Of a stretch of 64,000 bases of DNA, positions 34,710 through 46,016 are shown one piece after another. Under the pieces are notes generated by a model. That model did no database searches. It saw nothing but the letters and a program-made list of their open reading frames with translations, and was not told the origin of the DNA. The stretch's first letter is position 1, and every line of letters begins with the position of its first letter. A program made the translations under genes and the position numbers. Source of the stretch: Siphonodentalium dalli. Taxonomy: Eukaryota; Mollusca; Scaphopoda; Gadilida; Siphonodentaliidae. The DNA is taken from assembly GCA_032622095.1 (NCBI GenBank), contig CP136063.1, positions 212,925,982-212,989,981 of the forward strand, given 5' to 3'.

Positions 34710-35960
34710 GGCACAAATTTGGTCGGCATTAATAATAACATTAAGATGCTATACATGTAAATTGGAGTGACGACTGCGTTATATGCACATAGAGCGACGC
34801 CTCATTCCAGTTGTGCTGTAATGTTGTTATCCACATGAGATGTAAAATGGGGGTTCAACCGTTCAGGCTCGTACGGGTACTGATGCATGCTGGTATGAAG
34901 CGCAATTACTGACATAATGGGTAACCCCGGAGTAACACTAAAATAACCCAACTGGCCAAGGAATATAGGACATCCAGATGGATCCAAATGGTTAATTAGT
35001 CATCTGAGAGGGTGTAAGTGAATACTAATTGCGCTTCTGAGCAATTGACTTGTCTTAAACGCAATTATTAATAAATGTGAATTTAGCCCCAAAAATAGGC
35101 ACCAGCATGCACCTGTATCGGTAACACGCATTACACCCCTTACAACCCGTCTTCGTCCCTGAAAACAACACCGCATAATTAAGGTATTTCTTTATTCAAC
35201 CGAACAGGACGAAATCCGGGCAATATACTTTCGTGCTATAATGTCTTATCTCCATGATCCGACATTATGACCCAAGTATAGCTTGCATTGCTTTTAGTGC
35301 AAGAATGTCGTATCTCCAGTCGTTCACAAAATCTCCTTTATAACCACCCCCTGGATTCATAATCAGGCAGATAATCAAACAATTTATTGATTAATGCTTA
35401 CAAAAGAAAATAGCAACAAATGAAACTACAAAATATACATTATATCGAAAAACGAATGTGATTTCTTACGATACCCGTTGTTCTTAATTTCCGCGTCCGC
35501 CATTAGTCAAACTTTATTCACGTGACAATTCCTAGCGATTTCATTGGACAGGGGGATACGACATTATAGCACGGACCGAAACCACAATGACGGAGATACA
35601 ACTAGTTTGCATAGCGTGTATCATGGAAATGTGATATGGGGGACAGGTTTAAATGGTTCCAATCGATAGAAAATGTCGTTCCGAATCCAATGATACCAAA
35701 TACTCATTTGGCGCCAAAATGGACTTACGACATTATAGCACTGATGCGACGAAATTTTGTTTTCAACTCAGTCAGTTTTCTCAGTGGGGGCGCAGTATGA
35801 AAGCCAGTGTCATCATTAGTTACAGCGAACGCCATATTGTGATTGTGTGTGAATCTGAGGGTACCCCCCCCCGAACGTCACATCATACTCACATGGGGAA
35901 CCTGAAAACTTCCCAATTTAGGTAACTTCTGTCTTTCCTCGCCGGTTTTCCACTTCTCGG

Positions 35961-35996
<36 letters not shown>
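34710..35996. other. Non-coding DNA
   Basis: No gene was recognised. Around 35240-35330 and 35545-35740 there are repeated phrases of the type CGACATTATAGCAC and TATCTCC, suggesting a decayed dispersed repeat. A TA microsatellite at 35964-35996 precedes the Helitron array. Confidence 0.5.
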
Positions 35997-36000
<4 letters not shown>

Positions 36001-36616
36001 ATATATATTTTGAAGACCTCTGTTTGTATGTTTGTCTGTCTGTCATTGATACAAATCTACGATTCTCGACCGATCGGGACGAAACTTGGTACATGTGTGT
36101 AGTTTGACCAGGCAGTCATCGTTGTCGTATTGGCGAGCCCGTGCGACGCCCGTGCAGCGCATGCGCAGACCAGATCTCGGAAACGGGTGGAGATATCGAC
36201 TTGAAATTTGCTATGTGAATGTCTCTTGCCCCGGATACGAATTTTATCGGGTTGCCGAGCCCGTGCGACGCAAGCTTCGCGCATGCGAATACGAGATCTC
36301 GGAAACGGGTGGAGCTATCGACTTGAAATTTGCTATGTGAATGTCTCTTGCCCAGAATACAAATTTTATCGGGTCGCCGAGCCCGTGCGACGCCAACTTC
36401 GCGCATGCGCAGACGAGATCTCGGAAACGGGAGGAGCTATCGACTTGAAATTTGGTATGTGAATGTATCTTGCCCCGGATACGAATTTTATCGGGTCGCC
36501 GAGCCCGTGCGACGCCAGCTTCGCGCATGCGCAGACCAGATCTCGGAAACGGGTGGAGCTATCGACTTGAAATTTGGTTTTTGAATAGCACGGACAACGT
36601 CGGGCTCATCGGCTAG
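35997..36616 (+). mobile_element. Helitron-like element, array 1 unit 1
   Basis: It starts TCTCATATATATTTTGAAGACC after an A, and ends CTAG (36613-36616). Before the end is a hairpin-forming motif CGGACAACGTCGGG eight bases upstream of CTAG. These are the hallmarks of Helitrons (5' TC, 3' hairpin and CTRR, target A/T). The body carries four copies of a 122-bp unit (GAGCCCGTG at 36135, 36257, 36379, 36501) with GCGCATGCGCAGACGAGATC and CGGAAACGGG. The open frames across the units are products of the repeat, not genes. Confidence 0.8.
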
Positions 36617-37156
36617 TCTCATATATATTTTGAAGACCTCTGTCTGTATGTATGTTTGTTTGTTTGTTTGTCTGTCATTTATACAAATCTACGATTCTCG
36701 ACCGATCGGGACGAAACTTGGTACGTGTGTGTAGTTTGACCAGGCGGTGAACGTTGTCGTATTGGCGAGCCCGTGCGGCGCCCGCTTCGCGCATGCGCAG
36801 ACGAGATCTCGGAAACGGGTGGAGCTATCGACTTGAAATTTGCTATGTGAATGTATCTTGCCCCGGATACGAATTTTATCGGGTCGCCGAGCCCGTGTGA
36901 CACCAGCTTCGCGCATGCGCAGACGAGATCTCGGAAACGGGTGGAGCTATCGACTTGAAATTTGCTATGTGAATGTATCTTGCCCCGGATACGAATTTTA
37001 TCGGGTCGCCGAGCCCGTGCGACGCCAGCTTCGCGCATGCGCAGACCAGATCTCGGAAACGGGTAGAGCTATCGACTTGAATTTTGGTTTTTGAATAGAC
37101 CGGACAACAAAATTTGGTTTTTGAATAGCCTGGACAACGTCGGGCTCATCGGCTAG
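36617..37156 (+). mobile_element. Helitron-like element, array 1 unit 2
   Basis: It follows unit 1 directly, with no base between CTAG and the new TCTCATATATATTTTG. It is the same family, with three 122-bp units (36767, 36889, 37011) and a short internal duplication of TTTTGAATAGNC...GGACAAC at about 37085-37140. It ends CTAG at 37153-37156, followed by T, which completes an A/T target for the pair. Confidence 0.8.
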
Positions 37157-37794
37157 TATATATATATATTGGCAGTACACATTATCCGAAGTAAAACATT
37201 TTACATGTGGAATAATTTCCGAATCAATATATTCTTGTTTAGTGACGGTTCCAAATATGGTTACAATCGGGACAATCACAGACGCCGTCGTGAAATGGAA
37301 TTCACTTCATGGATTTATGCGATAAGAGTGCCATATTATTGGATACACGGCTGGTTAAACAACACATGTGGCGGCCCACGTCGGTTTCATTTGCGGCCCA
37401 ACCACATATACCCCCCCCCCCCCAAACCGTATAAAAACCCCTCAGATTCTCGCTTGATAGAAAATCACGTGGAATCATAATTTTTCCGGCCTCCGGCCCA
37501 TCGGGAATTTTCCCGGTCTCTCGATCGGCCAGTCCGCCTCTGAGTAGGGTTAATGAGAGCATAAGGCCGCCATGATTGATACTTTGGGACAAGGAGTGAG
37601 GGGAAGCAGAACGAGTAAGACAACAGAAAAAGAAGAGATAAAGAACATTACATTGGGTGTAGCTCATGATATTGGATTGCAAGGATTGATGGGGGACAAG
37701 ACCTGCAAATATGTTTCCAAATATATTCAGATTCATCATGCATGACTGTGCGTTTTCCATACTGCTAATTCACAGTGCGGCTTCGTGTAAGAAG
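37157..37794. other. Non-coding DNA
   Basis: No gene is recognised. There is a C run at 37411-37421. A minus-strand frame at 37302-37760 (152 residues) has no recognisable motif and includes the C run, and is considered chance. Confidence 0.45.
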
Positions 37795-38330
37795 ATTCAA
37801 ATATTGTGGCAAGTTTAGTTCACCACTTAACTGTGCATAATCAAGTAAAGGAACGTCATGTTTGTAAGCTTATTTATATAGAAGTGTATTATTATGAACG
37901 ACAAGCTAAGAGTTAAGAGACGAACATGAACTTGATATTATGCTTTGCCGGGAGAGGCAGGGAACGATATATATATATGTGTGGAAACATTCAAGACTTA
38001 TCACAGAAGTGTAATAAATTAAACGGAGCAGCTAAGAAGTGCATGAATAATTATGATGATGTTCCGTTCATGTATTATAGAGAAACCAAATACTGTGGCA
38101 TGTTTTCACAATTATAGTTACATGTATATTAATCAAGTAAAGGATGTGTAAATATATATATAGTATAGTGTATCGTCATGCCAGTCATTATCGTGACTAC
38201 AATCGGAAACTGAGTTTATCGGCATTTCTTCATTTGAGCCAGGCACCACTATTACAAATATATGCATGGATGCATATTTAGGTGGTATATTTGAAATGTC
38301 CGACTGTGAATCCATGTTATGTATATTTAT
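37795..38330 (+). pseudogene. Exon-like family, left copies (broken)
   Basis: About 37970-38116 can be read CGNIQDLSQKCNKL, AAKKCMNNY and FMYYRETKYCGMFSQL, with cysteines and aromatic residues spaced somewhat like a PAN/Apple fragment. About 38175-38320 matches the exon-like stretch at 41400-41544, including FEPGT.ITNICMDAYLGG, but has frame-breaking indels and lacks the GTAAGT donor. A shorter third piece lies at 37795-37850. The same sequence is found on the other side of the Helitron array at 41110-41544, so a segment has been duplicated and the Helitrons sit between copies. The function is unknown. Confidence 0.45.
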
Positions 38331-38420
38331 AATGAAGTGTATATTGTTATGTACGATAAGTTGAGAGAGACGAACACGAACATTATACTTTTCTGGAAGA
38401 GGCAGGGAACGATATATATA

Positions 38421-39145
38421 TCTATTATATATTTTGAAAGATCTGTGTGTGTGTGTATCTATCTGTCTGTCTGTCAGTAATCGATGGACTCAAATACGGC
38501 TGAGCCAATTTCGATGAAACTTGGTATGTGGGGGTATTTTCGGGTCAGGACTAACATAGGCCTATTAATTTGTCCGTGCGATGTCAACTGTTCACGTGCC
38601 GAGGTCAAATCTGTTTTTTCGCCGTTTTGCGCTAATATATTTCAGTTCGGTGCTTACAAATCGATTCGAAACAGCGCGAATAATAACATGCCAGTCATAA
38701 TAATGACACTATGAGAATCTTTCGTGTTTCCTCTTTCCAACGATATATAATATGTATGTATCCGTTTTAGTTATCTGCCTCAATTATTAAGAAGAAGTGG
38801 TACGATCTTCTATCAGGGTAAAAACAATGCGTAACTTCTATGACGTCGTTAGAGGTCATACAGTTGGATCACGTTAACTCTTACCCGGCCGATGCATTTG
38901 ACTGTTTCAGACGTCTTGGCGATATCTCGGGCACCGATGGTAATTTATCTTTACGTTGAAACTTGAGGCGCGTTTATATACTTCAGTGGAAATCAAATCG
39001 GGATGGATTTCGACGGGTACTTTTGTCGGGTACTTTTGTTCGGGCACTGTGTTTTGGACGGGTCAAATCGTGACCCCACTTGACCTTGGCCTTCAAAATA
39101 GACAATTCAAGGTCAAAGCCCGGACGAAGTCGGGTCACCTTCTAG
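38421..39145 (+). mobile_element. Helitron-like element, array 2 unit 1 (type alpha)
   Basis: 725 bp. It starts TCTATTATATATTTTGAAAG after an A, has TG and TCTG microsatellites near the start, a landmark AAACTTGGTATGTGGGGGTA, and ends with the hairpin motif CCGGACGAAGTCGGG followed seven bases later by CTAG (39142-39145). It has no protein-coding capacity. The next unit follows without a gap. Confidence 0.8.
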
Positions 39146-39761
39146 TCTATTATATATTTTGGAAGATCTGTGTGTGTGTGTGTGTGTGTGTGTCTGTCTG
39201 TAATCGATGGACTCGAAAATGGCCAAGCCGATTTCGAAGAAACTTGGTATGTGGTGGTATTTTAGGCCGGGGACGAACATAGGCATATTAATTTGTCCGT
39301 GCGACGTCACCTTGACCTTGAAATCGGGTCATTTCAAGGTCAAACGCCCGAATATCACGGGATTTCGATGAAACTTGGTATGTGGGGGTACTTTCTTATG
39401 GCGAGTCTCATAAGCATATTCATTTGCCCGTGCGACGTGACCTTGACCTTGAAATCGGGTAACTTCAAGGTCAAATCGCCAATTTTGATGGGATTTCGAC
39501 GAAATTTGATACGTGGGGTTACTTTTGTTCACCGATTGTTTTGGACGGGTCCAATCGTGACCCCGACCAGACCTTGACCTTCAAAATGATCAATTCAAGG
39601 TCAAATCGGGTAAAACCTGATGGATTTCGACGGGCACGTTTGTCGGGTACTTTTGTTCGGGCAGTGTTTTTGGACTGGTCAAATCGTGACCCCACTTGAC
39701 CTTGACCTTCAAAATGGACAATTCAAGGTCAAAGCCCGGACGAAGTCGGGTCACCTTCTAG
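39146..39761 (+). mobile_element. Helitron-like element, array 2 unit 2 (type beta)
   Basis: 616 bp with the same termini as type alpha but a different body, richer in TGACCTTGA and TCAAGGTCA words. One segment, TGACCTTGAAAT followed by CGGGTC and ATTTCAAGGTCA, is a perfect 12-bp stem. It ends CTAG at 39758-39761. Confidence 0.8.
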
Positions 39762-40486
39762 TCTATTATATATTTTGAAAGATCTGTGTGTGTGTGTATC
39801 TATCTGTCTGTCTGTCAGTAATCGATGGACTCAAATACGGCTGAGCCAATTTCGATGAAACTTGGTATGTGGGGGTATTTTCGGGTCAGGACTAACATAG
39901 GCCTATTAATTTGTCCGTGCGATGTCAACTGTTCACGTGCCGAGGTCAAATCTGTTTTTACGCCGTTTTGCGCTAATATATTTCAGTTCGGTGCTTACAA
40001 ATCGATTCGAAACAGCGCGAATAATAACATGCCAGTCATAATAATGACACTATGAGAATCTTTCGTGTTTCCTCTTTCCAACGATATATAATATGTATGT
40101 ATCCGTTTTAGTTATCTGCCTCAATTATTAAGAAGAAGTGGTACGATCTTCTATCAGGGTAAAAACAATGCGTAACTTCTATGACGTCGTTAGAGGTCAT
40201 ACAGTTGGATCACGTTAACTCTTACCCGGCCGATGCATTTGACTGTTTCAGACGTCTTGGCGATATCTCGGGCACCGATGGTAATTTATCTTTACGTTGA
40301 AACTTGAGGCGCGTTTATATACTTCAGTGGAAATCAAATCGGGATGGATTTCGACGGGTACTTTTGTCGGGTACTTTTGTTCGGGCACTGTGTTTTGGAC
40401 GGGTCAAATCGTGACCCCACTTGACCTTGGCCTTCAAAATAGACAATTCAAGGTCAAAGCCCGGACGAAGTCGGGTCACCTTCTAG
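39762..40486 (+). mobile_element. Helitron-like element, array 2 unit 3 (alpha repeat)
   Basis: A nearly identical copy of unit 1, same length (725 bp), offset 1341 bp. Differences seen are few single bases, such as TTTTTTCGCC against TTTTTACGCC. It shows the alpha-beta pair was duplicated very recently. Confidence 0.85.
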
Positions 40487-41101
40487 TCTATTATATATTT
40501 TTGGAAGATCTGTGTGTGTGTGTGTGTGTGTGTCTGTCTGTAATCGATGGACTCGAAAATCGCCAAGCCGATTTCGAAGAAACTTGGTATGTGGGGGTAT
40601 TTTAGGCCGGGGACGAACATAGGCATATTAATTTGTCCGTGCGACGTCACCTTGACCTTGAAATCGGGTCATTTCAAGGTCAAACGCCCGAATATCACGG
40701 GATTTCGATGAAACTTGGTATGTGGGGGTACTTTCTTATGGCGAGTCTCACAAGCATATTCATTTGCCCGTGCGACGTGACCTTGACCTTGAAATCGGGT
40801 AACTTCAAGGTCAAATCGCCAATTTTGATGGGATTTCGACGAAATTTGATACGTGGGGTTACTTTTGTTCACCGATTGTTTTGGACGGGTCCAATCGTGA
40901 CCCCGACCAGACCTTGACCTTCAAAATGATCAATTCAAGGTCAAATCGGGTAAAACCGGATGGATTTCGACGGGCACGTTTGTCGGGTACTTTTGTCCGG
41001 GCAGTGTTTTTGGACTGGTCAAATCGTGACCCCACTTGACCTTGACCTTCAAAATGGACAATTCAAGGTCAAAGCCCGGACGAAGTCGGGTCACCTTCTA
41101 G
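40487..41101 (+). mobile_element. Helitron-like element, array 2 unit 4 (beta repeat)
   Basis: A nearly identical copy of unit 2 (615 bp). It ends CTAG at 41098-41101 followed by T, so the whole four-unit array fits a single A/T insertion site (A at 38420, T at 41102). Confidence 0.85.
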
Positions 41102-41109
41102 TATATATA

Positions 41110-41544
41110 TATATGTTTTCACAATTATAATTCACCACTTACATGTATTTCAATCAAGTAATATGTGTGTGTGTGGAAACAATCAAGGCTTATCACAGAA
41201 GTGTAATAAATTAAACATAGCAGCTAAGAAGTACATGAGTAATTATATAAGAGACATATATCTAATTTCAGTTTCATGTGCGTTGTTATCAAACTGCTCA
41301 TACACAATGCGGTTCCGTTCATGTATTATAAAGAAACCAAATATTGTGGCATGTTTTCACAATTATAGTTCACCACTTACATGTATTTCAATCAAGTAGA
41401 GTCATGCCAATCAGAATCGGGACTACAACCGGAAGCTATGAGTTTATCGACATAACTTATTTTGAGCCAGGCACCATTATTACAAATATATGCATGGATG
41501 CATATTTAGGTGGTATATTCGTTATGTCCGAGTGTGAATCCATG
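41110..41544 (+). CDS. Exon-like sequence of unknown family with GTAAGT donor
   Basis: The clearest part runs to 41544 in the frame MPIRIGTTTGSYEFIDITYF, then EPGTIITNICMDAYLGGIFV and MSECESM, followed by a strong donor GTAAGT at 41545. The peptide is well balanced and similar to the broken copy at 38175-38320, so selection on coding is plausible. The acceptor is not fixed: candidates are the AG at about 41370 (CACAATTATAG) or later. Upstream pieces at 41165-41260 and 41300-41400 repeat the CGNNQGLSQKCNKL and KPNIVACFHN segments of the other copy. The family is unknown; a secreted cysteine-containing protein is a guess. Confidence 0.4.
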
Positions 41545-41977
41545 GTAAGTACGACATGGACATGATACGTGTCTCAATTAATCCAGATAAGTGCAGGAGT
41601 CATTGTCAACTTGACATAAAATATAGCATTTAACATTTATACTTGGGACATCGATCATCAGGGAACACAAAGCATGGACAAACGACGGGTATCCTATGAT
41701 CCGCGGAGTGTCGACATTGTTTAAATCGTGTATTTATGCATGGAACTTTTCGGAAGACGACACGACACGTATAGCGCGTACTATACATTCGATGATATAC
41801 ATACGTGAATAGCTTTGATTGTGTGAAATACATATAAAGAGGCTGGTGTGGGTGCACACCAGAACATACACAAAAAACAAGTCAATCGTGCAATGGGGGG
41901 GGGGGTGCATCCGAGTATGAACAGTATAACTTCCATGGCAGGGACAAACAGGCAACGACACGTCGGTGTTGACTTAC

Positions 41978-42327
41978 ATGCAGTTAGTCCAGTTATAATC
42001 GACATTATAACAGAAGCACTTGCAGTCCAACCTAGAATTCAGTAACCTGTTTTGTACCCCCGTTGAACATGATCTCAATATACATGAAGATAGGGATGCG
42101 TTTGGCGAATTGACAAACTGGTTTAAATTTTTTGAGTTTATACTCGCTTTCTTAACAACCACTATGGCCTCGATAGTGACTATGTTCATACCACAACCGA
42201 TGCTCAATAAGGCTAATAACAAATACACAATTTTCAGTTTGGAGTACCACTGGCACCGACCAGCAATGGGATGATATTGTAATTGTTTAAAAAAAACTAT
42301 ATTTGTGAATGTCTGCCTTTTGTCCAT
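41978..42327 (-). CDS. Candidate first exon: hydrophobic leader plus PAN-like cysteines
   Basis: Open from ATG 42327 to a donor GTAAGT just after 41978 (phase 2). The 116 residues have a hydrophobic segment (IVYLLLALLSIGCG, about 33-46) and then ASLSSCILRSC and CKCFCYNVDYNWTNC. The spacing of C..C, then C.FCYN and C resembles a PAN/Apple domain, as in exon 1 of the lectin gene 4 kb upstream on the same strand. The 32 residues before the hydrophobic part are long for a signal peptide. It may be an alternative first exon or a gene of its own; its phase 2 donor does not fit lectin exon 2 (phase 1), which argues against alternative splicing into it. Confidence 0.4.
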
Positions 42328-43466
42328 CTGTGATCTATCGAAAAGGGGTCTAGCGTGGGTAACGATTTACTAGGAAGATAATGGTAAAGGCTAAACAATT
42401 TCTACTTGACGCTGGTGGTGTTCATTGACAGGAACGGAGCAGGGAAAAAAAACTAAACCGACAATTTGAATAGCCGATTTCCACTTATTTATAACCATCT
42501 CCATGATATGATAATGTTAATGGTGTCGTTTAAAGAAGCCAACAGTGGCGCCGTTCGAGCCAGTGATGGGGGGGGGGGGGGACACCAACATTGATAAGAA
42601 TGTTTTAGTCCCCGATTTCCACCATCATTATATATAGTCATCTCCATGATACGAGCAATGTTATGGTGTGATTTAAAGAAACCAAGGTGGTATTATTCGA
42701 GTCAGTGATGGGGATGGGAGGGGCACGAACAGAATTGTGTCGCCGATTCTCACCAAACGTATAATTATCTATACATAAAATATAGTGGTGTGGGGCTTAA
42801 AGGCGGTGTCGTAGGGGCCCAGGGTATGATTGCAACAATTCCTGGATAAAACATTTTATCGCCAATTAACACCAAAATTAAATATACATATTGGCATCCC
42901 ATGGGTAAAATGGTGTGCCCCAAAGTTGGCAGAGCGATGGCAGTGCCTGGTACCTACGTCATAATTGGCTCTCAATTTCAACATTCGTTTGTTCGTGTAT
43001 TTTCAACAGATATAACCAGTCTATATACATGTATGGGAGAAATGAACTAACCCAATAACTCATCAAGGAAGCTTCAATATACGGATATTGAATCGGCTGG
43101 TTTTAAGGCGATTTTGGCTTTCAATTTGCAACTTATATATTCTCAACTGTCCAATCTGATACATAGCTCATTTGTGAACTGTTTTTGGTACGTTAGCATA
43201 AGCTACTGGTCATGAGTGGCGTTGGTGATGGGAGCTAGGGACAACACAAATTATAAAACCGTACTGATTTCGAAATATCATATCTAAGTTGATATTAGGC
43301 ATGTACACGACATAAGGAGTCTACTGTGTGGTTTGAAGATTAAACCATCTAAAATATCCGGTAATTGTTAACGTAAACTGTGTGTCAATTTATTGAATCA
43401 GCTCAAATTCATTATTCCATCTGGAAAAATTTGACAATCACCTACCGTTGCTGACCATTCCAACAA
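42328..43466. other. Non-coding DNA with a decayed tandem repeat
   Basis: At about 42390-43050 the text repeats loosely with a period near 150-180 bp: phrases of the type GGGGGG or GGGATGGGAG..., CACCAA, ATAT...CATCTCCATGATA. It is an old, diverged minisatellite. No gene is seen. Confidence 0.5.
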
Positions 43467-45769
43467 TAGTCCAGTGCATTTATGAGAAAAAATGCCAAAC
43501 CCGGAACTAATTGCAACAGAATTTTTTTTTGCTGGAGTAAGTACATAAACCCTCCATAAACAACATACTAAAAATCGGCAAAAATCGGAAAAAGGGAAAT
43601 TGGTGAATTTCGTGAAATAAATTTGGGGAAATTTGGTCAAATCATCAATTTATGGATTTTCATGGATGTTTATAAACAATCAAATTCACAAATCCTACAA
43701 ATAGGATGTGTATTGTGTCGTCCTCAGTTTCCTGAACCCAGTACTGAAAACCAGTCACAGATTCATTACGTATTTTTCGAGTTGTGTGCCTTCAAAAATG
43801 CAAGTTTACCTGATTTCGGCCCATTTTCGGGGCCTCACTTTCGAAGAATGAACCAAAATGCCTTATTTATGATTAATTATTAAATAAAACTAGAGCAAAC
43901 TGAAGGGATTTTTCACTGTTTTAGTAATTTCTTCACTAGATTAAACACAAAATATGATTAATATGTGCATCTATGATTAAGAAGAAGATTATATTCTCAA
44001 ACAAAATGTGTGTTCCATTGTATGGACTTAGCCAATTTTGCCTCTGACACTGAACGTGTGTGATGAAATGCAACATTTGAGGTCATGTAACTCAATAATT
44101 TAATACCCATATGCCATGCGTTTCTTATAACCTTTTAAGTATGTTGGATTGAACAAATTGTAAAGGTATCAACAGGACATTATTTAAGAAAATCAAGTTA
44201 TGGCCCTTTGAATACTTAGTCTTAGCTTGTTTCCAAAGATGCCAGTTTGAGGCATTTTTTTCCATTCTAAAAGGATTTGGGCCATAAAAACAAAAAACAA
44301 TGGGTGTTTTAATGTGTAAAATTATTTGAACTTTCCTCCCACAACACTTAAGTGATAAAAAATTAGCCTTACATTGGTTATGCCATAGTATGTCACTAGA
44401 TTTCTTTCATTTTTCACGAAACTGACTCCAAATTTTAACGTTGGTATAGGGGTAGGAAAAATCACAAAATGCAATCTTATCACCAAATTACAGCCATTTC
44501 AGACACAATGTTGTTTTCTTCCAGTTTGTGTACATTCCTGTTGCATTATAAAACTGCTTAATACGTTATCGGACGTTGATTTAGAATTTTATGGTTATGT
44601 TGTATAAAAACAATCTCAAAATGCCAATTTGACATTTCACTGCCAAATTATGACAACAAATATTATAGCTCTGTCAATAAACATAAACAAAGGAAATATG
44701 AAATTATGCACGAAAGAACAATGTAAGCAGAAGCTGTTAATATAAAGTTTTATGCTTCAAGATGCATAATTTTGAAGTTTTTGTTGATATGCTTTCCCCT
44801 ACCCCATTGTTCTGCCGTTCAAATTTGGAGTAAGTTTCCATAATGATGAGTGAAATCCAGTGACATTCATTGGTATAACCATTGAAATGCTATTTTCTCA
44901 ACAAAAAAATGATTTAAGAGGACAGATCACATAATTTTACACAATAAACTTTCGTTAATTATTCTTAATATGCCTAAAATCCTTTTAAAATTGACAAAAA
45001 CGCCCCACAATAGCATTTTCGGAAAAGAGGCTAGACTAAGAGTTCATAGGACCATAATTTTATTTTCTTCACCAATGTATTTGGATATTACTTCACAATT
45101 TCTTCAATCTAGTATTCTCAAAATGTTATGAGAAAAGCAGAGCATATGGATATTAATTTATTGACTTGCATGACCTCAAATATGGCATTTCATCACACAA
45201 GTTCTGTGTCAAGGCAAATTTGGCTAAGTCCATACAATGGAACACACATTTTGTTTGAGAATATTTTATTCTCCTTATTCATAGATGCACATATTAATCA
45301 TATTTTGTGTTTAATCTAGTGAGGAAATTACTAAAACAGTGAAAAAGTCATTAATTTGGCACTAGTTTTTTAAATAATTAACCATATAATACGGCATTTG
45401 GCTCATTCTGCGAAATTAAGGCTCCAAAATCAGGTAAACTCGCGTTTTTGAAAGCACACAACTCGAAAAATACTTAAGGAATCTGGGAATGGTTTCAAGT
45501 TCTGGATTCAGGAAAATGTGGTCGACAAAATAGGCATGATATTTGTAGGACTTGTAAATTTGAATTTTTTATATACATTCATGAAAATCCATATATTGAT
45601 GATTTGACCAAATTTTCCCAATTTTTTTTTCACGAAATTCACTAATTTCCCTTTTTCCGATTTTTGCCGATTTTTAGTATGTTGTTTACGGAGGGTATAT
45701 GTACCAATTCCAGCAAAAAAAAATTCTGTTGCAATTAGTTCTGGGTAAAACCATAAATGCACTGGACTA
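43467..45769. mobile_element. 2.3-kb foldback element with 1.1-kb inverted arms
   Basis: The two ends, TAGTCCAGTGCATTTATG at 43467 and its reverse complement ending at 45769, begin inverted arms that run almost to the middle (about 44620). Matching pairs include AACTAATTGCAACAGAA, AACAACATACTAAAAATCGG, and further in TGTGTTCCATTGTATGGACTTAG and CCCCTACCCCA. Identity by eye is 80-90%. The target duplication is not clear; a 3-bp CAA is possible. There is no transposase. It is probably a non-autonomous DNA transposon. Confidence 0.75.
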
Positions 45770-46016
45770 CAACGTCAATGGACAATTTAACAAAAATATA
45801 TAACGTTTGAAGTACGCGCAGTTGTAAACAAGTATTTCTTTTCTCGCGTGACGAATTAATCGCGATAAACAAATGGTTATAATTCCGACAAGGTGTATGG
45901 GCCACTGTTTATAATCCATGTATGGGAATGACGTTTTGCCATGCCAATTGGATATACAATTTTAGAAAAACACTCACCCTGCTAGTATTATGCAATGTGC
46001 GAAACATGAGACTCAC

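Noticed and set aside
36057-37094. Series of overlapping 75-119 residue frames on both strands, rich in Arg/Ala
   Set aside because: They recur with the 122-bp Helitron minisatellite and are by-products of the repeat, not proteins.
37302-37760. 152-residue minus-strand frame
   Set aside because: It spans a homopolymer run (Gly repeat) and has no motif, signal peptide or splice context that fits.
38484-41000. Pairs of identical frames such as those at 38484/39825 and 38956/40297
   Set aside because: The identity comes from the recent duplication of Helitron units. No start context, splice sites or known motif.
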